From Pseudomonas vranovensis DSM 16006 (GTDB lineage: Bacteria > Pseudomonadota > Gammaproteobacteria > Pseudomonadales > Pseudomonadaceae): 64,000 nucleotides of DNA. Made by a program: the position numbers and the translations under genes. This document shows positions 10,450 through 21,181 of this stretch, one piece after another (position 1 is the stretch's first letter; every line of letters starts with the position of its first letter). The notes under the pieces were generated by a model, which worked only from the letters and a program-made list of their open reading frames with translations, was not told where the DNA came from and did no database searches. The stretch covers positions 1 to 64,000 of the forward strand of contig NZ_AUED01000011.1 in NCBI RefSeq assembly GCF_000425805.1. The letters run 5' to 3'.

Positions 10450-11127
10450 ATGAAACTGCTGGTGGTCGAGGATGAGGCACTCTTGCGTCATCACTTGTAC
10501 AGCCGCTTGATGGAAAGTGGGCATGTGGTCGAGGCGGTAGCCAACGCCGAGGAGGCGCTCTATCACGTCGAACAGTTCAACCATGACCTGGCGGTGATCG
10601 ACCTTGGCCTGCCTGGCATGAGCGGGTTGGACCTGATCCGCCGGCTGCGCTCGATGGACAAGAGTTTTCCAATTCTCATCCTGACGGCACGGGGCAACTG
10701 GCAGGACAAGGTCGAGGGCCTGGCTGCCGGCGCCGACGACTATGTGGTCAAGCCGTTCCAGTTCGAAGAGCTGGAAGCCCGACTCAATGCCTTGCTGCGC
10801 CGCTCCAGCGGCTTTATCCAGTCGACCATCGCTGCCGGGCCCTTGCTGCTGGATCTCAATCGCAAGCAGGCGACACTCGACGAGCAACCCTTGGCGTTGA
10901 CTGCCTACGAGTACCGCATTCTGGAATACCTGATGCGCCATCACCAGCAAGTGGTGGCCAAGGAACGCCTGATGGAGCAGCTCTATCCGGATGACGATGA
11001 GCGCGATCCGAATGTGATCGAAGTACTGGTCGGTCGTCTGCGTCGCAAGCTGGAGGGCACCAATGGCTTCAAACCCATTGATACTGTCCGGGGCCTGGGC
11101 TACCTGTTCACCGAGCGCTGCCGGTGA
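10450..11127 (+). CDS. phoP: Response regulator PhoP
   Basis: This is an OmpR-family regulator of low-magnesium and cationic-peptide responses, including lipid A modification and oprH itself. It has 225 residues from the ATG that follows GGGAGGAG; a longer upstream frame is not needed. The receiver carries VEDEA, the phospho-acceptor Asp51 (AVIDLGLPGMSG) and the Lys in VVKPFQ. The C-terminal winged helix ends RGLGYLF. phoQ starts on a GTG overlapping the phoP stop by four bases. Identity as PhoP rests on the oprH-phoP-phoQ order as well as on sequence. Confidence 0.95.
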   Translation: MKLLVVEDEALLRHHLYSRLMESGHVVEAVANAEEALYHVEQFNHDLAVIDLGLPGMSGLDLIRRLRSMDKSFPILILTARGNWQDKVEGLAAGADDYVVKPFQFEELEARLNALLRRSSGFIQSTIAAGPLLLDLNRKQATLDEQPLALTAYEYRILEYLMRHHQQVVAKERLMEQLYPDDDERDPNVIEVLVGRLRRKLEGTNGFKPIDTVRGLGYLFTERCR

Positions 11128-12470
11128 TTCGCTCGCTCCGCCTGCGGCTGATGGTAGCCGCTGCGCTACTGGCAGTGTTGTTCATGCTGGGCCTGCTGCC
11201 TGCCTTGCAAAAGGCATTCAGTCTGGCCTTGCAGGAGTCCATTGAAAAGCGCCTGGCCTCCGATGTAACCACCCTGATTTCTGCCGCGCGTATCGAGAAC
11301 CACCAGTTGCAGATGCCCGAACTGCTGCCGGATGAGAAATTCAACCTGCCCGATAGCCGTCTGCTGGGGTACATCTATGACCGCGAGGGCAAGCTGGTCT
11401 GGCGTTCGCGGTCTACCGCCGACGAGAACATCAACTACACCCCTCGTTACGACGGGCGCGGCAACGAGTTTGCGCGGATCCGCCAGGCCGATGGCGAGGA
11501 ATTCTTCGTTTATGACGTTGAAGTCAAGCTGCTGGGCGGCAAGTCGGCGGCCTTCAGCATTGTCGCGCTGCAACCGGTACGCGAATACCAGCAAACCCTC
11601 AAGGGCCTGCGCGAGCGCCTGTACCTGGGTTTCGGGGCGGCGCTGCTGGCCTTGCTGGTGCTGCTGTGGGCCGGCTTGACCTGGGGACTGCGCTCGCTGC
11701 GCCAACTGAGTCACGAGCTGGATGAGGTCGAGGCTGGCAACCGAGACGGACTCAGCACCGAGCACCCGCGAGAGCTGCTACGCCTGACGGGCTCGTTGAA
11801 CCGACTGCTGCACAGCGAGCGCGAGCAGCGTCGTCGCTACCGCGATTCCCTCGGCGATCTGGCGCATAGCCTGAAAACGCCCCTGACGGTGCTGCAGGGG
11901 GTGAGCGAAAGCATGGGGGAGCGCCGCGAAGACCGTGAGCAGGCGCGGATACTGCAAAGTCAGATCGAGCGCATGAGCCAGCAGATCGACTATCAGTTGC
12001 AGCGTGCCAGCTTGCGCAAAAGTGGCCTGGTACGTCATCAGGTGGCGCTGCGGCCATTGCTCGACAGCTTGTGCAGCACCCTGGCCAAGGTCTACCGTGA
12101 CAAGCAAGTGAGCATCAGCCTCGATGTTCCTGACCCGGCCCAGGTGCCCATGGAGCAGGGGGCCTTGCTCGAATTGCTCGGCAACCTGCTGGAGAACGCC
12201 TACCGGCTTTGCCTGGGCGAGGTGCGGATCAGCCTGCACAGCGGGCCGTCGTACGTCGAACTGTGCGTCGAGGATGACGGCCCGGGCGTCCCTGCCGATC
12301 AGCGCGAACGTATCCTCCAGCGTGGTGAGCGCCTGGATCGGCAGAACCCGGGGCAGGGCATCGGCCTGGCAGTGGTCAAGGACATCATCGAAAGCTATGA
12401 CGCCAGCCTTACCCTCGATGACTCGCCGCTGGGCGGCGCTGCATTTCGCATCCACTTTCCCCTGGACTGA
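11124..12470 (+). CDS. phoQ: Sensor histidine kinase PhoQ
   Basis: PhoQ is the membrane kinase that senses divalent cations and controls PhoP. The 448-residue protein starts on GTG inside the phoP stop. Membrane segments at about residues 8-26 and 167-187 enclose a periplasmic domain of about 140 residues. A short HAMP region follows, then His248 in DLAHSLKTPL, the N box (LLENAYRLC), G1 (EDDGPGVP) and G2 (GQGIGLAVV). All catalytic motifs look intact. It is the last gene of the operon; dctA, 288 bp further on, has its own sigma-54-type promoter. Confidence 0.95.
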   Translation: MIRSLRLRLMVAAALLAVLFMLGLLPALQKAFSLALQESIEKRLASDVTTLISAARIENHQLQMPELLPDEKFNLPDSRLLGYIYDREGKLVWRSRSTADENINYTPRYDGRGNEFARIRQADGEEFFVYDVEVKLLGGKSAAFSIVALQPVREYQQTLKGLRERLYLGFGAALLALLVLLWAGLTWGLRSLRQLSHELDEVEAGNRDGLSTEHPRELLRLTGSLNRLLHSEREQRRRYRDSLGDLAHSLKTPLTVLQGVSESMGERREDREQARILQSQIERMSQQIDYQLQRASLRKSGLVRHQVALRPLLDSLCSTLAKVYRDKQVSISLDVPDPAQVPMEQGALLELLGNLLENAYRLCLGEVRISLHSGPSYVELCVEDDGPGVPADQRERILQRGERLDRQNPGQGIGLAVVKDIIESYDASLTLDDSPLGGAAFRIHFPLD

Positions 12471-12485
12471 ACCGCCATCACCCTG

Positions 12486-12540
12486 GGCGGATTACCGCCA
12501 ACATCATTCTTTTGCAAAAGGTGTCGGGCGGAAATCCGCC
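12486..12540. promoter_or_regulatory. Two inverted repeats upstream of the dctA promoter (candidate enhancer sites)
   Basis: GGCGG-N4-CCGCC at 12486-12499 and GGCGGA-AA-TCCGCC at 12527-12540 are related inverted repeats with centres 41 bp apart, about four helical turns. They lie 80-130 bp before the sigma-54 element, where an enhancer-binding protein such as DctD would act. DctD as the binder is inferred from the family biology of dctA; dctBD are not in the window. Confidence 0.5.
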
Positions 12541-12618
12541 AAGTCGCACGGCACCGCTGCAACCTCATTGTGCACCCGGCCCCAGTAAATATGGGGCCTG
12601 CACCGATAAAGCGCATTT

Positions 12619-12634
12619 TGGCATCGGGCTTGCT
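12619..12634 (+). promoter_or_regulatory. Sigma-54 (-24/-12) promoter of dctA
   Basis: TGGCAT-CGGGC-TTGCT keeps the invariant GG and GC pairs with ten bases between them and matches TGGCAC-N5-TTGCW at all but one position. It sits about 125 bp upstream of the dctA ATG. Sigma-54 control of dctA through DctB/DctD is established in rhizobia and pseudomonads. Confidence 0.75.
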
Positions 12635-12707
12635 ATTGCCCTAGCAGAGTTCTGCCAGGCAGCTCGACACAACAAATCCCTCCAGTGCAGGAGGGTTCGC
12701 GCTTTAG

Positions 12708-14081
<1,374 letters not shown>

Positions 14082-14100
14082 CGGGCGAGTGGTGAAATGA

Positions 14101-14130
14101 AAAAGCCCATCTTCGGATGGGCTTTTTTGT
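14101..14130 (+). terminator. dctA terminator
   Basis: AAAAAGCCCATC, loop TTCG, GATGGGCTTTTTT is a strong hairpin with a UUCG tetraloop and a T-run. The A-run on the left side also makes it usable for leftward transcripts coming from sprT. Confidence 0.9.
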
Positions 14131-14143
14131 GGTTCTTGCCTGT

Positions 14144-14187
14144 GTAGCCCGCTGCGCCGTCGATCGCAGCCTGTCGGCAGCGGCTAC
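14144..14187. repeat. Palindromic repeat of the GTAGCCGCTGCCG family
   Basis: GTAGCCCGCTGCGCCG and CGGCAGCGGCTAC face each other around a GATCGCAGCCTG centre. This is a repeat type common between pseudomonad genes and distinct from the GGCAAGCCCGCTCC elements elsewhere in the window. It overlaps the last codon and stop of sprT. Confidence 0.55.
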
Positions 14188-14678
14188 TCCACACGCATTT
14201 CGCCGCTGTATACCAATGTCTGCCGACACCGTCGGCACAGGTACCGGCGGCCCTGGCGCACCAGGCTGTGGCGCTGGGCCGAGAAGGGGAAATCGCTTTC
14301 GGGGCACGGGCAGCGATAGATGTAGCGCGTCACCGTGCGGCGTTTCACTTCATAGTTGTGGCAGCGATTGGGCGGCAGCTCATAGACCCCGCGCATGATC
14401 AACTGCCATTCCTCGCCATGGGGCTGAATGCGGTCGCCGAACAGTTGGTGGGCGACCAGGTGGGCTACTTCGTGGGCCACGGTCTGCTTGAGAAAATCTT
14501 CGCTGTTCTCGCGGTACAGCTGCAGGTTGAAGCGCAGCAGGTTTTCATGCAGGTGGGCCACGCCGGCCTTCTGGCCGCGCAGCTTGAAGCTGACTTCAGG
14601 GCGTGCGAAGGGGCGTTTGAAGAAAATTTCGGCTTGTTGATAACAGGTTTCGACGCGGAATTTGAGCAGTTCGGGCAT
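14184..14678 (-). CDS. sprT: SprT-family zinc metalloprotease-like protein
   Basis: The 164-residue protein has the SprT signature HEVAHLVAHQ with a downstream HGEEW, the HExxH-type zinc site of minigluzincins, and a C-terminal zinc-ribbon with CPCP and CRRC pairs. Eukaryotic relatives (Spartan) degrade DNA-protein crosslinks; the bacterial role is poorly known. The ATG giving MPELLKFRVE is used. A TTG twelve codons earlier is in frame but has no ribosome site, while GGAG lies about 12 bases before the ATG. It is monocistronic, on the minus strand, facing dctA. Confidence 0.9.
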   Translation of the reverse strand: MPELLKFRVETCYQQAEIFFKRPFARPEVSFKLRGQKAGVAHLHENLLRFNLQLYRENSEDFLKQTVAHEVAHLVAHQLFGDRIQPHGEEWQLIMRGVYELPPNRCHNYEVKRRTVTRYIYRCPCPESDFPFSAQRHSLVRQGRRYLCRRCRQTLVYSGEMRVE

Positions 14679-14824
14679 ATCGGGGAACACTCCTGGCCGG
14701 CAATTATGCCGCAACCCATGCAGCGCTGCCGAGCCACCTGTCAGCGCACAGCATCAGGCCGCCTTGCGGCGGCCTGAAGGTTACTGCGCCTATGTTGCTG
14801 CTTTCTAATTTCTAATAAGGGCTT

Positions 14825-15424
14825 CTAGTTGGTATAGACGGGCCCCACGCCCAGTCCCCAGATGATCACAGTGAAGGCCATGATGGCGACCAACACCACC
14901 AGGCCGACTGCCAGTACCGAGCTTGAGAACAGGAACCCTTCGTCCGAAGGGATGTTCATGAAGGTCGGCAGTCCGACATAGAGCAGGTACACCGTGTAGC
15001 ACACGGCTGCCGTGCCGACGACCATCCCCAGCCACAGGTGTGGGTACAGTGCCGCGAGGCCGCCGATAAACAGCGGCGTTGCGGTATAGGTGGCAAATGC
15101 GATGCAGCGGGCGAGGCTCGGATTGGCATCGTAGGTTCGAGCCATCCAGTGAATGAACGCGCCCATGACCGCGACGCCACCGAGCATGGCCAGGTACGAC
15201 ATGATGGTCATCCATAGCGCGCTTTCCTGGGTCAACATGACCGGGGCGCGCTCGCCGATGACCCAGCCGACCTGGGTTGTACCGATGAACGCTGATACCG
15301 CCGGGATTGCCGCCAGTATCAGGGTGTGGGTCAGGTACATGTGGCTGATGCTTTCTTCCTCGCCACGAATCTCCTTCCATTCCTGATCAGGATGGGTAAA
15401 TAGCCCAACAACGTGATGGATCAT
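14825..15424 (-). CDS. Yip1-domain inner membrane protein
   Basis: This is a 199-residue integral membrane protein of the bacterial Yip1 family. Its function is not established. An N-terminal cytoplasmic stretch (MIHHVVGLFTHPDQEWKEI) is typical, followed by five hydrophobic helices, including one with a GGVAVMGAF stretch. The ATG chosen has AAGGAG eight bases upstream; a longer frame to 15481 lacks this. The gene is divergent from ttcA with about 270 bp between the starts. Confidence 0.85.
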   Translation of the reverse strand: MIHHVVGLFTHPDQEWKEIRGEEESISHMYLTHTLILAAIPAVSAFIGTTQVGWVIGERAPVMLTQESALWMTIMSYLAMLGGVAVMGAFIHWMARTYDANPSLARCIAFATYTATPLFIGGLAALYPHLWLGMVVGTAAVCYTVYLLYVGLPTFMNIPSDEGFLFSSSVLAVGLVVLVAIMAFTVIIWGLGVGPVYTN

Positions 15425-15695
15425 GCCAGTCACTCCTTTCGTTGTTGCCATCGCCCCCCAGCGGAGCGCTTGCGACCCCAAGGGTTGGGGGCCAGAGGAT
15501 CGAGGTCACCTTTGAAGTGGCCTTATGTCGCAGTATAGGAAGGAGTTCGCCGCTCAAAGCCGGCTTTTTAGAGCAAATCGCGCTGTCAGGCGCTCGGCTA
15601 ATCACCTTGCAGTCTTTATCGGATTGGCCTACGCCTGCCGTCAGTTTGTGCGTAAAATATGCCGCTTTTGTCACACCTCGCGGATTTCAAGCGCT

Positions 15696-16520
15696 ATGGG
15701 CACCCTTTCGGTCAACCAGAACAAACTGCAAAAACGCCTGCGTCGTCTCGCCGGCGAAGCCATTACCGACTTCAACATGATCGAAGACGGTGACAAGGTC
15801 ATGGTCTGCCTGTCTGGCGGCAAAGACAGCTACACCATGCTCGATGTTCTGCTGCACCTGCAGAAAGTGGCGCCGATCAAGTTCGAGATCGTCGCGGTGA
15901 ACATGGACCAGAAGCAACCGGGCTTCCCCGAGCACGTGCTGCCGGCGTACCTGGAGTCGTTGGGCGTGCAGTACCACATCGTCGAGAAAGACACCTACTC
16001 GGTGGTCAAGGAGCTGATCCCGGAGGGCAAGACCACGTGTTCGCTGTGCTCGCGCCTGCGCCGTGGCACCCTGTACACCTTCGCCGACGAGATCGGCGCG
16101 ACCAAGATGGCCCTGGGGCACCACCGCGACGACATCGTCGAAACCTTCTTCCTCAACATGTTCTTCAACGGCACCCTCAAGGCCATGCCGCCCAAACTGC
16201 GTGCCGATGACGGCCGAAACGTCGTGATCCGCCCGCTGGCCTACTGCAGCGAGAAGGACATCCAGGCCTACTCGGACATGAAGGAATTCCCGATCATCCC
16301 ATGCAACCTCTGTGGCTCTCAGGAAAACCTGCAGCGCCAGGTGGTCAAGGACATGCTGGTGGAGTGGGAGCGCAAGACCCCGGGCCGTACCGAGAGCATC
16401 TTCCGTGGCCTGCAGAACGTCGTGCCGTCGCAGCTGGCTGACCGCAACCTGTTCGACTTCGTCAACCTGAAGATCGACGAGACGGCGCCTGCACGTTTTC
16501 TTGACGTGCTGAACATCTGA
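15696..16520 (+). CDS. ttcA: tRNA 2-thiocytidine(32) synthetase TtcA
   Basis: TtcA thiolates cytidine 32 in certain tRNAs using ATP and an iron-sulfur cluster. The 274-residue protein has the PP-loop SGGKDSYTM and the two cysteine pairs CSLC and CNLC that hold the [4Fe-4S] cluster, plus the [10 protein letters not shown] motif. The ATG starting [10 protein letters not shown] is used. The reading frame stays open 57 codons upstream, but that part does not resemble the family. A Tag-like glycosylase gene begins five bases after the stop, so the two are probably cotranscribed. Confidence 0.96.
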   Translation: MGTLSVNQNKLQKRLRRLAGEAITDFNMIEDGDKVMVCLSGGKDSYTMLDVLLHLQKVAPIKFEIVAVNMDQKQPGFPEHVLPAYLESLGVQYHIVEKDTYSVVKELIPEGKTTCSLCSRLRRGTLYTFADEIGATKMALGHHRDDIVETFFLNMFFNGTLKAMPPKLRADDGRNVVIRPLAYCSEKDIQAYSDMKEFPIIPCNLCGSQENLQRQVVKDMLVEWERKTPGRTESIFRGLQNVVPSQLADRNLFDFVNLKIDETAPARFLDVLNI

Positions 16521-16525
16521 CTGGC

Positions 16526-17197
16526 ATGCGTGATTACCAATGGCTGCATGAGTACTGCCTGAACCGCTTCGGTTCGGCTGCCGCGCTCGAAGCGCACCTG
16601 CCCCAGGCGAAAACGCCGGAGCAGTTGCGCGCCATCAGTGCCGACCGCTACCTCTCCACCCTGGCCTTGCGGGTGTTTCGCGCCGGGCTCAAGCACAGCC
16701 TGGTGGACGCCAAGTGGCCGGCCTTCGAACAGGTGTTCTTTGGGTTCGATCCGCACAAAGTGGTACTGATGGGCGCCGAACATCTGGAGCGGCTGATGCA
16801 GGACACGCGGATCATCCGCCACCTGGGCAAGCTCAAGAGCGTGCCGCGCAATGCGCAGATGATCCTGGACGTCGAGAAGGCGCACGGCAGTTTCGGCGCG
16901 TTCATCGCCGACTGGCCGGTGAACGATATCGTCGGGCTGTGGAAGTACCTGGCCAAGCATGGCAACCAGATGGGCGGGCTGTCAGCGCCACGCTTCTTGC
17001 GCATGGTTGGCAAGGACACCTTCATCCCCACCAATGACATGGCTGCGGCGCTGATTGCCCAGGACATCATCGACAAACCGCCGACCAGCCAGCGTGACCT
17101 GGCCCAGGTGCAGGCAGCATTCAACCAGTGGCATGCCGAAAGTGGGCGGCCGTTGTGTCAGTTGTCGGTGATGCTGGCGCATACGGTCAATCATTGA
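16526..17197 (+). CDS. DNA-3-methyladenine glycosylase I-like protein
   Basis: The 223-residue product belongs to the adenine glycosylase (Tag) superfamily, which removes alkylated adenines in base excision repair. It is a divergent member. Recognisable are the helical core around LKSVPRNAQMILDVEKAHGSF and the FIADWPVNDIVGLWKYL block. The N-terminal zinc-binding residues of E. coli Tag (MERCGW type) are not evident, so activity on 3-methyladenine is uncertain. It starts five bases after ttcA and is followed by a REP pair. Confidence 0.8.
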   Translation: MRDYQWLHEYCLNRFGSAAALEAHLPQAKTPEQLRAISADRYLSTLALRVFRAGLKHSLVDAKWPAFEQVFFGFDPHKVVLMGAEHLERLMQDTRIIRHLGKLKSVPRNAQMILDVEKAHGSFGAFIADWPVNDIVGLWKYLAKHGNQMGGLSAPRFLRMVGKDTFIPTNDMAAALIAQDIIDKPPTSQRDLAQVQAAFNQWHAESGRPLCQLSVMLAHTVNH

Positions 17198-17204
17198 TAC
17201 GCCA

Positions 17205-17257
17205 TCGCGGGGCAAGCCCGCTCCCACAAGACCTGTAGGAGCGGGCTTGCGCCGCGA
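17205..17257. repeat. REP element pair (inverted)
   Basis: TCGCGGGGCAAGCCCGCTCC and its near-perfect reverse complement face each other across about 10 bases (ACAAGACCTGT), giving a long stem of roughly 23 bp. This is the P. putida-type REP sequence. It sits between two convergent genes, where it may act as a terminator or mRNA stabiliser. Confidence 0.85.
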
Positions 17258-17260
17258 AGC

Positions 17261-18619
<1,359 letters not shown>

Positions 18620-18705
18620 GTTCGGGTCGCATCCAGCAGGGTGTGGCGGCTATTCTAACCGCAGCGACTTCGCATTTTGCTTGAATCTTCGAGAAGGATT
18701 GACCC

Positions 18706-19170
18706 ATGACAAGGCGTTTGGCAGCAGCACTGGCCATCACCGCGAGCCTGTTGCTCGGTGGATGCGGTGCAGATTATGGCCTGGACCAGAACGGACAGAC
18801 TGTAAAAGCCGAGCAGATCGACGGGCACTGGCTGGTGCTCAATTACTGGGCTGAATGGTGTGGCCCCTGCCGTACCGAAATCCCGGAACTCAACGCCGCT
18901 GCCAAGCAGTGGCGGGCCCAGGGCGTGACGGTGCTCGGGGTGAACTTCGACGGCTTGCAGGGAGAGGAACTGAAAAAGGCCACTGAGGCCCTGGGCATCG
19001 GCTTCACCGTGCTGGCCGAGGACCCGGCCGAGCGTTATGAACTGCCACGTAGCGAAGCGTTGCCGGTGACCTACATCATCGACGACAAGGGCAAGGTGCG
19101 TGAGCAGTTGATGGGCGAGCAGACGCTTGAAGGGCTGACCGAGAAGATCAAGGCGCTCAAAGGGGCTTGA
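18706..19170 (+). CDS. TlpA-family thioredoxin-like lipoprotein
   Basis: The 154-residue precursor has a lipoprotein signal (SLLLGGC, Cys21) and a thioredoxin fold with the active site WCGPC in NYWAEWCGPCRTEIPEL. The cis-proline follows in the EALPVTYIID segment. TlpA/ResA-type proteins reduce or oxidise disulfides on the periplasmic side of the membrane, often for cytochrome or copper-centre maturation; no such genes are adjacent, so the client is unknown. It is divergent from arsC and followed by a REP pair. Confidence 0.9.
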   Translation: MTRRLAAALAITASLLLGGCGADYGLDQNGQTVKAEQIDGHWLVLNYWAEWCGPCRTEIPELNAAAKQWRAQGVTVLGVNFDGLQGEELKKATEALGIGFTVLAEDPAERYELPRSEALPVTYIIDDKGKVREQLMGEQTLEGLTEKIKALKGA

Positions 19171-19182
19171 TGGGCGGCTTTT

Positions 19183-19241
19183 TTCGCGGGGCAAGCCGGT
19201 TCCCACTGCGGTTTCCGGTGGGAGCGGGCTTGCCCCGCGAA
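19183..19241. repeat. REP element pair (inverted)
   Basis: TTCGCGGGGCAAGCC with GGTTCCCAC and its reverse-complement partner GTGGGAGCGGGCTTGCCCCGCGAA form a long imperfect stem separated by about 11 bases. It sits between the convergent TlpA-like and META-domain genes. Confidence 0.85.
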
Positions 19242-19245
19242 GGCT

Positions 19246-19650
19246 TCAGCCTTCTTCAGGCCAAAACCGCAACGGCTTGCCCTCGGCAGGCCAGAACCGC
19301 ACCTGTTCGATCGGCGAGATGTCCCAGCGCTGCACGGTCTCCAGCGCCTGCAAGAAGCGCTTTTCCTGCTCCATCAGTGCCGGCGCACAGAGTTTGCGGG
19401 TGCTGCCAACCTTGCCGAAGGTGAGCTTGTCACCGTCAAGCTGGTAAGGCGCGAACCAGTGATTGCAGCCGCCATTGCCGTAGGCACGCCCATCCGCTGC
19501 AAGCGTCAGGGTCAGGTGGCTGTAGTCCATCAGCGGACGTTCGCCAATCCACTCCAGCAAGTAGCTGCGTTCCTGTTCCAGCTTCATCGGCTCAGCGGCG
19601 CAGCCCAGCAGGGCCGTGCCGACCATGGCGCAGAGCAGCAGGGTTTTCAC
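19246..19650 (-). CDS. META/HslJ-domain lipoprotein
   Basis: This is a 134-residue precursor with a short lipoprotein signal (VKTLLLCAMVGTALLGC, Cys17). A META/HslJ domain follows, recognised by GRAYGNGGCNHWFAPYQLDGDKLTFG and the later cysteine in RKLCAPALMEQE. The two cysteines may form the disulfide seen in the family. The GTG start has AGGAG eight bases upstream and overlaps the stop of the CxxC protein gene by four bases. HslJ was linked to heat shock and novobiocin resistance in E. coli; the role here is unknown. Confidence 0.82.
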   Translation of the reverse strand: MKTLLLCAMVGTALLGCAAEPMKLEQERSYLLEWIGERPLMDYSHLTLTLAADGRAYGNGGCNHWFAPYQLDGDKLTFGKVGSTRKLCAPALMEQEKRFLQALETVQRWDISPIEQVRFWPAEGKPLRFWPEEG

Positions 19651-20084
19651 TGGGCAGACTCCTTGCATGTCGGGCACAGGTGCTTGTCGCCACGGCTGAT
19701 CCAGCCCAGCTCGGCGATACGCGCGCTGGCGGCTGGTTGCTGGGCTTTTTTACCGAGCTTGGCGTCCACGGCAAACTCGAAGTCCAGGCTGGCCTGGCAG
19801 TTGTCGCAGTTGACTTGCCACTGGTGGATCGCCAGTTCGCCGAACACCGGCCCGCTGGCCACCGCGACCCATTGACCGGTCGGGTTGATCAGGTGGCGGA
19901 CGGTTTCGACGGTCAGGCGCATGGACAGATCCTTGCTGCCCTTGAGGGTCACCAGCAGGACGTCGCTCTTCTTGATCGAGCCGCCGTTGCCGGTCACTTG
20001 ATAGCGACCCGGCACCAGGGCGCGGCATTCGATCAGGGTGTGTTGCGGATTAAACAGGGTGTAGCGGAAATCGTGTTCGACCAT
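19647..20084 (-). CDS. Unknown protein with two CxxC pairs
   Basis: The 145-residue cytosolic protein is not assigned to a family. The ATG (MVEHDFRYTLF) follows GGAGG. Two cysteine pairs, CDNC and CPTC, lie in the C-terminal half about 40 residues apart and could form one zinc ribbon. The N-terminal half is beta-rich (GRYQVTGNGGSIKKSDVLLVTL). It is coupled to the downstream META lipoprotein by a four-base overlap and begins 32 bp after ldhA ends. Confidence 0.65.
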   Translation of the reverse strand: MVEHDFRYTLFNPQHTLIECRALVPGRYQVTGNGGSIKKSDVLLVTLKGSKDLSMRLTVETVRHLINPTGQWVAVASGPVFGELAIHQWQVNCDNCQASLDFEFAVDAKLGKKAQQPAASARIAELGWISRGDKHLCPTCKESAQ

Positions 20085-20115
20085 GGGTCCTCCAAATCTG
20101 CCGCGTATCCTAGCA

Positions 20116-21105
20116 TCAACCCTCGACCAAGTTTTGCGCATTGCCTGCCGCCCAGCGGGTAATGTTCTCCAGCGTCGTTGCGGCGATCGCTGCCAGCGCC
20201 TCGCGGGTAAGAAACGCCTGGTGGGCGGTGACGATCACGTTGGGGAAGGTCAACAGGCGCGCGAGCACGTCGTCTTGCAGCGGCTGGTCGGAGCGGTCCT
20301 CGAAAAACAGCTGGGCTTCTTCTTCGTAGACATCCAGGCCCAGGTAGCCCAATTGACCGTCTTTCAAGGCCTCGATCAATGCCGGGGTGTCGATCAGTGC
20401 GCCGCGACCGGTGTTGATCAGCATGGCGCCCGGTTGCAGGTCGGCCAGGCTTTGCGGGTTGATCAGGTGGCGGGTCTGCTCGGTCAGCGGGCAGTGCAGG
20501 CTGATGATCTGTGCCTGGCGCAGCAGTTCCGGCAACTCCAGGTAACGTGCTCCCAGGGCCAGCAACTCGGGGTTGGGGAAGGGGTCGTAGGCCAGCAACT
20601 GACAGCCGAATCCGGCCATGATGCGGGCAAAGGCAGCGCCGATCTGACCGGTGCCGACCACGCCGACGGTTTTGCCGTGCAAGTCGAAACCGGTCAGGCC
20701 GTGCAGGCTGAAGTTGCCTTCGCGGGTGCGATTGTAGGCCCGGTGCAAGCGTCGATTGAGGGCCAGGATCAGCGCCACCGCGTGTTCGGCTACTGCATGC
20801 GGGGAGTAGGCTGGCACCCGCACCACAGCAAGGCCAAGGTGCTTGGCCGCTGTCAGGTCGACATGGTTGAAACCGGCCGAGCGCAGGGCGATCAGGCGGG
20901 TACCGCCGGCAACCAGGCGCTCCAGCACCGGGGCGCCGAGATCGTCATTGATAAAGGCGCAGACCACTTCGTGGCCGTTGGCCAAGGCTGCGGTGTCTTC
21001 GGTCAGGCGTGCCGGTTGAAAGTGCAGTTCAAGACCATCCGCTGCCGGGGCCTGGGTGAAGCTGTCCTGGTCATAGGACTGGCTGCTGAAAAACAATACG
21101 CGCAT
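20116..21105 (-). CDS. ldhA: D-2-hydroxyacid dehydrogenase (fermentative D-lactate dehydrogenase type)
   Basis: This NAD-dependent enzyme reduces pyruvate to D-lactate. The 329-residue protein has the Rossmann motif VGVVGTGQIGAAFA, the substrate-binding LRSAGFNHVDL, the catalytic Arg in NTGRGALIDTPAL, the Glu in DVYEEE and the His in TAHQAFLT. The MRVLFFSSQSYD start is typical of LdhA. It lies just after gacS in the same orientation, the usual Pseudomonas order, with 76 bp between the open frames. Confidence 0.92.
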   Translation of the reverse strand: MRVLFFSSQSYDQDSFTQAPAADGLELHFQPARLTEDTAALANGHEVVCAFINDDLGAPVLERLVAGGTRLIALRSAGFNHVDLTAAKHLGLAVVRVPAYSPHAVAEHAVALILALNRRLHRAYNRTREGNFSLHGLTGFDLHGKTVGVVGTGQIGAAFARIMAGFGCQLLAYDPFPNPELLALGARYLELPELLRQAQIISLHCPLTEQTRHLINPQSLADLQPGAMLINTGRGALIDTPALIEALKDGQLGYLGLDVYEEEAQLFFEDRSDQPLQDDVLARLLTFPNVIVTAHQAFLTREALAAIAATTLENITRWAAGNAQNLVEG

Positions 21106-21181
21106 GGGGTCATCCTGAGTCGGTTGGCGGAGAGTCTAACCACCGGGCAAGACCATCGCCTTGCCTCAGATCAGCCAGGGA

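Noticed and set aside
12578..12598. Hairpin GGCCCCA-N7-TGGGGCC as a phoQ terminator
   Set aside because: It lacks a T-run and lies between the enhancer repeats and the sigma-54 promoter; termination there is not supported.
15525..15695. N-terminal extension of ttcA by 57 codons
   Set aside because: The extension is not like the family, lies in the promoter region, and the ATG at 15696 gives the normal length.
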